A DNA stretch of 64,000 nucleotides from Heterodera schachtii (Eukaryota; Nematoda; Chromadorea; Rhabditida; Heteroderidae). This document shows, piece after piece, positions 47,101 to 58,500 of the stretch. The notes beneath the pieces are model-generated. The model saw nothing but the letters and a program-made list of their open reading frames with translations, had not been told where the DNA came from and did no database searches. The number at the start of each line of letters is the position of its first letter. The first letter of the stretch is position 1. The DNA lies in contig SIJG01000056.1 of NCBI GenBank assembly GCA_023374025.1, positions 365,935-429,934 of the forward strand, read 5' to 3'. Position numbers and translations under genes: made by a program.

Positions 47101-48697
47101 AATATTTTTAATTGTCTATAAATTGCAACCATTAATTTAAAAGCATATTAAATTTTAAGCAAGTTAGGAATCGAAAGTTTTGCCACGTGATACAAACGTA
47201 TTATTTGTATCATTTACAAGGCTGGTCTGTTCAAAGACTTAAAATTTTATGAGTTTAAACAGATTTTAAGCACAAGTGTTGTTAAATTTACTAAATTTTA
47301 ATGATTTATATAATATTTTACATATTTATTTGTTTTATTTTTTGAAATACACTCCTTATGGTGCCCAAACTTCATGTCGCCTATCTAATGATGCCAAATA
47401 AATTGAATTTGGTCATTTATAAGTAGGGTTGGTCGGGACAGGTAATTTTGGGCAAAACCGGGACCGGGACTTTTTTTGCTGGGAAAACCGGGAATCAAAA
47501 CCGGTACTTCGGTACTCAGTTGTCCGTGTCCAGGTCCCGGTCCCGTACAACTCTATTTATAAGAAAAGTCATAAAGTGTCAAAATGCGCCGCATTAAAAT
47601 GGTCCCCAAATAAATTCCACGAATAATTGTTGTCGAAAAATGCCTCATTTATTTACGTATAACATTTTATTTTCAAGTTCTCAAGCTCAGCTTCTTCTGA
47701 TCGTTTCTTTGGCGGATGAACTCTTGTTTAATTCTTTTGTTTTTTGTTAATTTTGGCATTTCCAATTTAAAAAATAATTTATACGACTGCATAAATTTCT
47801 TTTCAATAGATCACTTGCACTTAATTTAATTGAAATATTTATTTTTATTTAAACGAATTAATTAATCAATAATTGTTCCATTTGTTTGTTTTTAACTCTA
47901 ATTTTAAATAATTAATAAATTAATAAAAGCAAAAAATGGATGAAATGTAAAATTAAGCACCACGGCTTTGTGAATTGGAGTTTTCCAGCCTGGTCCGTGG
48001 TCCACAATTTGTTGTCATTTTTTGTACGAGAAAATGCTTATTGTAAGAGTGACATTGATTGTCTCATTAAAAATGCGGTTTTAAGCTACTAACTTTGTCT
48101 TCTTTTTCTCGGCATATTCAAACCGGTTTGAAATTTTGCAGTTCTTCAAAATGTTTTATTTAATTAATTAATTTGTTATTTATGAATAAAATTATCTAAA
48201 AGATTTTTTTGCAGAATTTTAAATGTTCAGAATAATAGAAAATGTGCTTCTTTTTTGTATTTGTGAACAAAAGTTGGGAAACTTTTATTTACACAATTTT
48301 TACATTTTCCGAATTTCTTTACAAGAATTATTCGTAATTTTCCTTACATATTTCATTTTTTACATAATTTTCGAATATTTTAATAATTTATAAATCGTTT
48401 TTTGGCAAATGTGTTCTTCTTCTACAGGGAATTTGGCTAAATTATTAATGATTTTACATTTTTTGAAAAGGATTAGAAATTCGGTATCCTTTGCTAAAAA
48501 TTATTCCAATTCCATGTGAAATTTAAAATTAATCCATTTAATGCGGTAAATTTAAATGATTGAAATGGTTTATGAATTTTAAATTTAAAAATTAAATTAA
48601 AATATTTGAATAACAATTGGCTTTTGATTTTTATTTTTTCATCAACAAATAAAATATGTAAGGCGTCAGAAAAGTAGAGACCCCAACAACAAAAAAT
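47100..48697. other. AT-rich intergenic; inverted match to 14.66-15.7 kb
   Basis: From about 47,640 to 48,697 it mirrors 15,730-14,657. 47,100-47,420 is unique AT-rich sequence. Apart from the element at 47,424-47,555, nothing else is visible. Confidence 0.55.
47424..47555. mobile_element. Small hAT-type MITE, CCCGGTCCCG family
   Basis: It begins TAGGGTTGGTCGGGAC and ends GTCCCGTACAACTCTA, imperfect inverted repeats. TTTATAAG is repeated directly on both sides (47,416-47,423 and 47,556-47,563). It is 132 bp and non-coding, and shares the ACCGGGACCGGGAC core with 14,174-14,364. Confidence 0.85.
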
Positions 48698-49997
48698 TTA
48701 TAAATTTCGAAACTCATCCACCCACACATCAATACGATCGAGCAGAATTTGAGACTCACGCAGAGCTTTAAAGGGGCAACAAATAAGAAATTTAAAAAAA
48801 AATTTGCTTTTTCGGTGCTAGGGTCACTTCACAAAAAGTTCAAAAAAAAAACTGATTTTTAACCAATTTTTTAAATAAAAATATGATAAAATTCATGCTT
48901 AAATACCCATTTTTCTAAAAGTTTTTTTGGATTTCGAACGAAATTATTCAATTTACTGAATGTTAAATAAAACCATTAGTCAGATTACTTTGAATTTTTT
49001 TTTTTATATTTGAATGTTCAAATACTAAAAAATGAACTAAAATTATAAAATCTTTTTTAAAAATTCAAAGTAATCTGGCTAATGATTTTATTTAATATTC
49101 AATAAATTAAAATTATTTTTGTTCGAAATCCAAGAAAACTTTTAGAAAATGTTTTTTAAGCATCAATTTAATTGAGTTTTATTAAAAATTGATAAAAAAA
49201 GCACTTTTTCCAATAAACTTACACTGAGAAAGCCACTGAATATCGTATGCGGTCGAAGTGGGCGCATGGCAAGAGGCGACAACGATTTCAACACTTTTTT
49301 CCATCAGACAATTGGCCTAAATTAAAATTCGAAAAAATCTTTCTTTAAAATTAAATATGTGAAAAATTAAATTAAAAATTCAACACTTACATGATTGGCT
49401 AGGAATGTTTTCAACTCCGAACGGACAAGAAATGGGCCACCGTAACAAGGGCTTACACTGGTACAACCGGCCAAGTCTAAATTACTGTATTTATATCTGT
49501 AGCCTGATTCCCGGATATGGAATTTTAATTTTATGAGACAGAGTTTCAAATTTTTGAAGCAGCGAGACGGAGAACGGGGGAACCGAAAAAGATTCATAAC
49601 CAGCCCGAGTCTTTCCGACGGCGCCCAAATATTAATTTGGACACTTACCGGCAAAAAGAAATCTAAGCGCAATTTTCCTAGCGTCCGGGGAGGCCAATTC
49701 GGAGATGGCCGTGCAATAAATGTGCATTTGAGCAAAGCAGGAATTCACCTAACAAAAATATTCAACTCTTAAAAAATAAAATAATTAAAAGTAAATCGCA
49801 ATTAAAATATTTTAAATATTATCAAACAATTCTCGCCCATTAATTCTGACCGCTTCTTTCAGTTGCTTCAACCAGGCACCATGATGGCCAAGCAAAAAGT
49901 GATCAAAAGCAAAGGAAACGCGGCATTTTGCCCATTTTTTGTTACAGCGAATAAATCTGATCATTTCGAGCAAAAGTTCGGGTGGAATTTTTTTCAT
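48698..49997 (-). CDS. F-box-like protein with one A/B/C module (intact copy)
   Basis: Five minus-strand exons (49,997-49,851; 49,748-49,649; 49,503-49,391; 49,316-49,223; 48,765-48,698) join in phase to give 173 residues. Residues 1-49 fit an F-box: IPPELLLEMIRFI, then WAKCRVSFAFDHFLL and WLKQLKE, the usual spacing of the Skp1-binding motif. Then come A (NSCFAQMHIYCTAISELASP), B (NLDLAGCTSV...YGGPFLV), C (MEKSVEIVVASCHAP...TAYDIQWL) and a tail (LLDRIDVWVDEFRNL). F-box proteins pick substrates for SCF ubiquitin ligases; the A/B/C part would be the substrate or partner side, which is inference. The first donor is GTCAGA, weak but also present in the 13.1-kb copy. It is the only full copy here without a frameshift or stop. 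Confidence 0.65.
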
Positions 49998-51556
49998 TTT
50001 CTTATTTTATGGGACAAGTCAAAAAAGGACGAGTGATTTGATGGAAAAATTAGCGAAGAATGATCATTTGAATGGGAATTTATCTTTTTTATCCCTTTTT
50101 ATCATTTTCATATATTTTATCTGAGTCACCGCGGCACAAAAAAATGATACATTTTATGTAAAAATTTTTAAACTTTCCGTTCGGTCAAAAACGGACACAT
50201 CCTTATCATTTTTGCCATTTGCATCTGTTTTATCATTGTCATCACGATGCCAAAGTTTTAAAAAAATTTCTAAGAGTAAGTCGGACCGAAATACGAGGAA
50301 AAATTGTCAAATTTTCACAATTTATTTCAATTTAGAAAACACCTCATGCTCAAATTGCATTTGAAGCATGCACTTTTAAATTAAAAATTTTCATTTTAAT
50401 TTAATTATAAAAATGCCTTGGAATATTTTTAAATCATTTATAATTGGCAACTTTTGAAATATTTTATATGAATAAAGGGAATTTTTGTATTTTCTTTTTT
50501 ATTCTATTTTTTATCTGTAATCGAAATTCATGGGTAATTGAGGAGATGCCAAGTATTACTTTCATTTAAAAAAACTGTGCTACATACCGCTAATTGCTTA
50601 AATCAATTTTTTTCAGAACCGGCAAAAAATACATAATTAACTTTTTAATTTAACGAATTAAAAAATTTGGCAACCCCTTAAAAAATTCACATAACCGAAT
50701 TCAAACAACGGGTCCCATTTCTGATCCAAATTCAATCAGGCGCCACCAATGGGCACCATCCGACGAACGGACGGACCAATTTTATTTACTTTGCCCCAAC
50801 GCTTTCGGCACTTTTTGTGCCGTCCAAATCTCGCCAAAAAAGCAAGAAAAATATTTTAAATTGAACCAAGGTCCGATGGAGAAAATGAGTGAGTGAATAA
50901 TGATTATTATTTTGCCCGACGGCGAGCTGTCAAATAAATGGGCGGGTCGGTGAACACTCATTTTTTGGCATTTCAATGAAATATTCAAAAAAATAAATTA
51001 AAAGGGCTGGATAAAAAAAATAGGCAAAATTAATACGATGTTTTGAAAAACGAAATTTTTATAACCAAGAATAATTAAAATGACTAAGAATTTTTGAAAT
51101 TTAAATTATAAAAATAATGCAGCATTAATAAAAAAACAAACAAAAAACGCACATATTTTATTCATCAAAAGGTGAAAATTAAAAAAACCAATTATTATGT
51201 AGAGAAGATTTAATTTGTTAATAAGCTCATGGCTTCCAAAGATTAAACGGGTAAATTAACGAAATAACAGCAAAAAAATATATAATAAAAGATAAAAAAT
51301 TAATTAATGATGAAAGCACAACAATATTTAGCCAAATGCTTAAAAAAATAATAATCAAAATGGCTGGCAAATTATTTTAAAAGGTTGAAAACCCGCCCTG
51401 CCAAACTCCATCATTTGGAATGTCGTCCATGGACTTAACTCAATTTTCATTTATGCCACGAGCAAAAAACTGAAAATAATGCAATTTCATAGCCAATTTT
51501 GGCACTTTTTAAATGCCCCCATTAAATTAAATAAATATTTTTCAGTGTTTTCCCAC
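49998..51556. other. Intergenic; shared with 12.9-13.1 and 20.6-21.6 kb inverted
   Basis: 49,998-50,290 is the upstream side common to all F-box copies. 50,760-50,970 and 51,150-51,520 mirror the + strand near 21.3-21.56 and 20.6-21.06 kb. No gene was seen. Confidence 0.55.
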
Positions 51557-51913
51557 CTTAAAAACCAAAGCGAATGCTATTCCATACACCCCGATCATTT
51601 TAGAGAAGTCCTCCAACTTTTTGGCCTGTTCTTCCGTCAGGTTGTCCTGTTTGGCCATGTCATTGATTTGGTTGACCATCATTGTGTTCTGTTGCTCTAC
51701 CAAATTGCCAATTTGGTGCAAAAATTGTTGGTCGGCTGACAGTTCTGCAAATTGAAACCCAATTAAATGCCATTATTATAAACAAGCATTTTTGTAAAAT
51801 TCCATGCCATAAGCACTGATTTGTGATTGGAAAAGCTAAGCCATCCTCACCATACTGTGGCAGAGAATGCCTTGGTCCATCGCAGATTGCTCTGCATCTG
51901 CAAAAGAAGCCAT
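51557..51913 (-). pseudogene. Start exon and coiled-coil exon of the A/B/C family, frame lost
   Basis: The start exon from 51,913 (MASFADAEQSAM) lacks 16 bases found in the 20,214 copy, so it no longer joins in frame to the coil exon 51,744-51,557. The coil exon is open for 62 codons: SADQQFLHQIGNLVEQQNTM, then TEEQAKKLEDFSKMI. It ends at GTGGGA in phase 0. The expected next exon (A1) is not found directly downstream, so the gene is split. Confidence 0.6.
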
Positions 51914-52335
51914 TAGACGGATTGGCATGAAGAGGAGATGGCAAGTATTATTTTCATTAAAAAACTGTGCTACATATCGCCAATTGTTGAAATCAATTTT
52001 TTCAAAACGGGCAAAATTAACTTTTTTTATTTAAAAAAACTTGGCAACCCCTTTGAAATGGTTCTTCGCAATCATCGAATTTTTTCAAAAATAAGGCTCA
52101 TTAAAAAGTTATTCAAAAAACAAAATTTAACGCACATATCTTTTTTCTAATTCTTGAAAATGCTTAGAAGTTGCACAACGGACTCGTACCTCCACCCTCC
52201 TCCTCCCTTTGTTTTTGGTGACTAACACATAGACCACTTAGACAAAAATTCAAATCTTTTTGGAACTATGAGGAAACTGTGTAAAGTGATCAATTTTAAT
52301 CACGAACAGACGGGCGGCAGGCACTATGAACTTAC

Positions 52336-53740
52336 ATTGCGTAAGTGTCTGAATGTCACTGGCAATTAAATCGGGGGACGCACAACAGTTGTCCAGAATG
52401 GCTGCAGCCTTCTGAAATAGACTGTTAACCTGAAAAAGGACTCATAATTATTACATCAAACTAAGAAAAAATGTATAAAACTAAACGCCTTAATGAAAAA
52501 CTTACATATAACAAACAGTTCGTCCCGGTTAAGGTCCAAAGATTGTAAACCGGGGAAAGGACCTCCAAAGCGCACGTTCGAATTGACACGTACCACGAGA
52601 CCTGAATTAAAATAACTTTCCAAATTGAATTCATTTTTATAAATGAAAAACATTACGTGTATAGAAATGTTCGGCCGCCATCCTTTTCAGCACCGGAGAA
52701 GTCATCGAAACAATGTCGGCCCAAACCAGGTTCAGTTGGTCCACGCATAAGCCGACCTTAGAAGAAAATTTTCTATTAAAAATCGGCAATTAAATAATGA
52801 TAATTTTTGCTACCATTACCTGCTGTTGTTAGCAGGTGCCAAAGACGCAGTGATTTAAATTAGTTGTTTTTAAATTGATTATTCGAGACCGGACTCTGGA
52901 AAAACGCAGGGCAGGAATTCTGGATCGGAAACCAGGTCTTGCCGGGATCCGGTCTATCTCTATGAAGAATAAAAAGCAGAGAGGTCAGATATGATATAGT
53001 AGGGGGGGGGGAGGGACATTGATAAGCTGCCTGTCACTTTATGCTTTATGTATATCAAAGAAAATTCTGGATTTTTGAAAATGGATTTCATTTCTAAATC
53101 GCCATTTTAAAGCCAAGCAGCAGAAAGTTAGAGGAAATTGCCTTGAGCAATCACAGTCATAATAATTATTTTTGCACATGTATTTTGTCGTTTTAGTTGA
53201 TTTTCGAACACCTCTGCCCCCGCGGGGCTCATATTTCAGTAAGTACGGTCATTTATTTACCAAAACAATTAATATTTTCAAAAAATGAACTCACACTCAG
53301 AAAGCACATGAATATCAGCTGCAGTTGACAGTACGAGCCGCAACAATCATCCACAATTTCGGCAGTACAAAAACCCTGCAAAATGGATGAGGGTTTAGGG
53401 GGGGGGAATTATGGCAAACACAAAAATTGCGGCATAAATTGCCGAAATTTTAAATCAGTTGAGATCGCTGTATGACAAGTGTTAAACTTACATAATTTGG
53501 GTCGTGGCGGTTAAGGCCGAACACATCCAAACTCGGGAACGGTCCCCCAAAGCGTTCGGTTGAATTGGCAATTCCGACAATGCCTAAATAAATTATGAAA
53601 TTATAAAATTAAATGTTTAAATCTTATTACAACTTACCCACAAACAATTGGTCGACAAAATTCACTTTCACCATTTGGGACAACCCGGTGATGGTAATTG
53701 TCTGGCAGACAGAGCTCAGCTCCATGAGACACATTTCGAC
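52336..53740 (-). pseudogene. Two-set A/B/C gene on the minus strand, best-preserved but damaged
   Basis: Exons in order: A1 53,740-53,638 (VEMCLMELSSVCQTITITGL), B1 53,583-53,492 (IANSTERFGGPFPSLDVFGL), C1 about 53,375-53,290, A2 52,756-52,657 (GLCVDQLNLVWADIVSMTSP), B2 52,601-52,506 (RVNSNVRFGGPFPGLQSLDL) and C2 52,429-52,336 (KAAAILDNCCASPDLIASDI). A1, B1, A2 and B2 are open with good splice sites. C1 has lost about 55 bases including the original acceptor, plus one base in the VDDCC region. B2 and C2 do not join in phase. It shows that the A-B-C unit was repeated within one gene. Function unknown. Confidence 0.65.
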
Positions 53741-55569
53741 CTTAAATAGAAATTAATTTACTCAAAATATGTACATTTTCAAATAATTTGCTCCTCTCCC
53801 TTCTTTGTCCATCAATTCTGTACATTTCGTGCTATTTCAATCAGGCACTAAATGCCAAAAAAGACTCATTAAAAAAGTGGAAATATAAGAAACTCCGCAA
53901 ATGGCCAATTTTGGATTTCTGAAGGGTAATTATTATGCCAGGGGGGCTGTTTGAGGGAGAGGTGAAAAATGATTTAACTTTTGTCATTCTTACTTCGGTG
54001 TCTTTGTTGTTTTCCATTCTTCAAATTCAAGCAGAACAGCCGAGGACGATGAAGCAATGAGCTAAAATTAAAAAAAATTGAATAATCAAATTGAATATGT
54101 AATTATCTAAAGAAATGCGAATAGAAGCAGGGGATGGTACGAATAGGAGAGGAGAATGAACACGACTCAACTGCACAAATTGTTCAAAATGAAATCCATT
54201 TTCCAACAACAAATCATTTTAAAGCCGGCAAAAACTTGGCCGTCCGTGCAATGTTCCCATCCCACCGCTTTTTTCACAATCTGTCGCCTCCGATCAAAAA
54301 GAATGTTTTTTCAACAAATTACAGAAAAGTAAAGTGTGTGCTACAATCCACAACCTTATTGGCCACTTTTTTATATCCACCGTTCGTTGATTTCCATCTT
54401 TCGCATATTCCCCCCCCCCCTCCCTCCCCCGTTCCCCACATTATTAGGCCTTCGATGGTTTGTGTCGGCCGTCCGATCCGCCAGCAACTTCACCAACCAA
54501 TCTTCCCCGATAATTGTGTAAATTTCACTGCTCACCATAAACACCTCCGTTTCCAGCAATTCCCACCTTTCCGCATTAAAAAAAGTGTGGAAATGCTATT
54601 TTTAAATATACCATCAAGTGGAGAAAAAAAAACCACACAAAAATGACATTTTTTACATTGAAGAATGAGTGAGTAATTAAGCGTTAGTTGCTTCGAATGA
54701 TAGGGTTTTCGAGGCCGAACTTTCCGAGACTCTTGACCGAGACTGTAGCTTTTAATTGAACCCCAAAAAGAGGAGTCTTTCTCGGGTAAAAATTCGAGAA
54801 TCCATTTGAAAATATTCAAGAGTGAAATTTCACAAGACTGTCATTTGGCCCCCGAATGTTGAGAAAACTCCATTTTTCGTGCTTAGAAAATAGTGACTCA
54901 TCAAAATTTTAAGGGTCGAGACTCTTGATCAGCATCACTATTAATTAAGCTTGGTGTTGCTAATTGATTCAAGTTTTTTTAATTTAAAATTTCTCCTTTT
55001 ATTTGTTTTTTTGGGGGGTCCGCAAGTGGCAATTATTTCCATTTTCCCAATTGGCTCAAAACAGTGCATTTTTTCATACAAAACTGAGAGGAACGCAGAT
55101 CCTGCTTAATTATTCCAATCATTCACTCGAGACCAAGACTCTCGAACAGCGCACCACTAATTGAGCTTGGTAACTAATCATTCATCGATTTTTCTCATTC
55201 ATTGAAATTCTGTTTTGTTTTTAACCCGCCGATAATAATTTTTGTTCAATCCATTTCCTTTTTTGGCTTCTCATCATTCTCTTTTCCGTCCTTTTTTATT
55301 TCTGCCTCAATCAGAACCTTCATTAATTAGCTCATTAAACATAATTATTGTCCAGCACTGAATTGTTCGGGTCGATTAATGCTTTTAATTTTATATATTT
55401 TGGCGATAAGTTAATTAGTGAAAATTTGAAATGTTTAACAATTTATTGAAGGCTAATGCTTTGGGCATATTTTATTTTTCGAATTTTTTCATTTTGCTTA
55501 AAATAATATTTTTTATCGCTCCTAATCCTTAACAATTAAATTAATTGATATAATCGAAGGTGTTGCGCA
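53741..55569. other. Intergenic before the topoisomerase gene
   Basis: 53,741-54,210 mirrors 9,115-8,630. 54,210-54,650 is unique and moderately GC-rich with a C run near 54,411. 54,700-55,160 has scattered GAGACTCTTGACCGAGACTG-type CTCGAG/GAGACTC motifs, probably a decayed repeat also seen at 58,960-59,120. A 170-codon frame at 54,134 is not supported (see rejected items). Confidence 0.5.
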
Positions 55570-58500
55570 ATGAATGTGCTAATGGTGGCCGAAAAGCCCA
55601 TTTTGGCGGAGGCAATCGCCAAAATTTTGTCCAACGGAAAATGCCACACTCGGAAAGGCATGGCACAATTAAAATTATATAAAAATTAATTTTAAATTTA
55701 TTTTTGTCCAATTTTGCCAGGATGGAACGGCGCCTGCTCAGTGTCCGAGTACAAAGCATCGTTTCGGGGCAAACAGGCCAATTTCCGGGTCACTTCCACC
55801 TGTGGACATGTGATGTGTAAGTGCCGGGGAAAATTTAAATTTTTATATATATTTTAAAAATAAATTATTTTTCCCTATTAAAATTAGAAAATTAGATTTA
55901 AACTTTTAATTTAAAAAAAATCGGCATATTTTTAAAAACTTCAGGCTTTTAATTGCTCTTCTTTCAAGAATATTTGTCCTTATTTTCAGTGCTGTGCAAA
56001 GTTTTTTGCCCGAAAAATTCCTACTTTTAGCAAAATTTTAATTTTTCGAATTTTTTAAATTTTTCAGGCGTCGATTTCCCCGCCCGTTACAATTCGTGGG
56101 ATCGCACTGACCCGGCCGAGCTGTTTCTGTGCAACATTGAGCAAAAAGAGGCAAATCCGAAGCTGAAAATGCCGGAGGTATTGTATTTATTTGCAAAAAT
56201 GCAATTAATTTGCATTTATTTTTAAAAATGCCGAAAAACCGGGACAAATTTACGGCATTTATATTTTTATTAGGTTCAATAATCATCAAAATTATATAAA
56301 TTTATCTGAAAAATGCATTTAATTTCCTGTTTTTACTTTGTACCCTTTTAAATTTTTAATAAAAAATCTTTTCAAATTTCCGAGTGTTTAAATTTTTTCC
56401 CCGTTTTTCCACCCCCTTTAAAAATTTCAAAAATTCCCATTATTTTTTTATTTATAAATCTTTATTTGTTTTCAATTTTAAAATCCAAAAATTGAAAATT
56501 TCTTTGCATTTTTACCTCATAAAATTTTATATTTATTTTTCTAATTTATTTTTCGGAAAATTGTCTAATTTAATTTATTTTTTTTTTAAATTTCCAATTT
56601 TTTTTTCATTTTTTAAATAATTTTATTATTTTTTAAATTAATTTCCCACATTTTCCCTCCTCATTTGTCAGTTTCTCGCCTCCGAGGCTAAACACTGTGA
56701 TATGCTGGTGCTGTGGCTCGACTGTGACAAGGAGGGCGAGAACATTTGCTTCGAAGTCGTCGACGCCGTGCGGCCGGCGATGCGCGGCGCGGGCGGCGCC
56801 AATTTTATGGACGCGGCGGTGTTCCGGTGGGTGGGCGGTGCCGTGCCGGAGATTTTTTGGGTTTTTTTTTTAAAAAGTCGCTAAAATTTCCAATTTTTCA
56901 CCGATGGATTCTTTGGAGGGGGGGGGGACAGGGACTCGCAATACCACTCATTTTAGTCCCCCTCCGTCCGCAAAAATTTTTCAAAAATTTGCCGTTTTTT
57001 TTAAATTTTCCATCGGATGGCATGGGAGGGGTTGGAATTTACGATTTTTTAAATTTTCTATTGGCTGGGCAGCGGTTCATCGCCAATTTTAGCCACTAGC
57101 CCTCTCAAATTTTCTTCAAAAATTTAAAACTCCTCAAAAAATACCGATTTTCTTTGTGGAGGGGAGACACCGTCCAACCGTTTACTACTAATTAATTAAC
57201 TAATTGCTTTTCCCTAATTGCCCCAGGGCCCGTTTCTCGGCCATCACCGAAAAGGAAATTAAAAATGCGATGGCTTCGCTCGGTCGGCCCAATGTGAACG
57301 AGTCGCTGTCGGTGGACGCCCGGCAAGAGTTGGACCTACGAATTGGCTGCGCGTTCACCCGATTTCAAACAAAATTTTTCCAGGTTTTTCCGACGAGGGA
57401 GGCGGGACAAGGCTAAGGGGGTCGAGAAATTTGGAAATTTTTAAGAAATTTCCATTCATTTTTTACCCTCTTTAAAGGGCTAAATTTTGGAAGAGCGGTG
57501 GGCCCAAAAAAAATTAAATTTTTATTCGGGGTTAGGCATGGCCCAAAAAAATTTTTTAATTTTATAGCTAACAATAAGGAGTGGAAAACCGAAAAAATTG
57601 GTGAGGGTAAACCAAAATATTTCCAAAAATACTCCTAGCCCTTATTTTTTTATTTTAATAAATTTGTGGGTTTTGATTTTACGAAAATTAAAACAAAAAT
57701 TCACAAATTTTGAGTGCCTTCAAAATGAAATTTTGTGCGCCCTCGATTTTTATTCATTTTTGTTTTTCTTTGCACCAGGACAAATATGGTGACTTGGACA
57801 GCAATTTGATTTCGTTCGGGCCGTGCCAAACGCCGACATTGGCATTTTGTGTGGGGCGGCATGACGAAATTGAGCAGTTCAAACCGCAACCGTACTGGCT
57901 GCTGCAGGCCGAGGTACGGTACACACCCGAGACAATTAACTATACTGTGTAATTAGGGTAATCGTTTCGATAAAAATGGGCCAAAAATATAAATACGGCC
58001 AAAAAATTTTAAAAAACGGTCAAATGCCTTGTGGTGGGCGTGGGTTCGACTCCCTTTCGGTGCTGCCCCATTTAAAAAAAATTTTAATTTCCTGACCCGG
58101 CACTCGGTTTTGGGAGTTTTTTCCCCCTGAATTTTGGCGCTGAATTTGTTTGGCACAGGTTGAACAGCCGTCGTTCGGCGGTGGCCCGCCCCGGGCACTG
58201 AAATTGGAGTGGTGCCGGGAACGGCAATTGAACCGCGGCATTGCGCAGGCATTTCTCAACAAAGTGAAGGTCGGTTTGGATTTATAAAATGCCACAACAA
58301 TTTATAATTGCCACTAATTGTTCTTCCTGTTTCTAGGTGAAGGTTAAACGTCCAAAAATTAAAAAAATGTTGTTTTTTTTTTGAAAATTTGCGTGCCGAA
58401 TGGGACCGGCAAAACGATGGCCATAGGCCAAAGCGATGCTTTAAAAATGCAAAAAAAAAAACTACTAACCCTCGAGAGAATTTTCTAATTGTTGAATATA

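Noticed and set aside
54134..54646. 170-codon open frame on the plus strand
   Set aside because: It has proline runs from a C-tract and no recognisable motif, it is crossed by open frames on both strands, and its first part is inside sequence shared with the decayed duplicate at 8.6 kb, where the frame is not kept.
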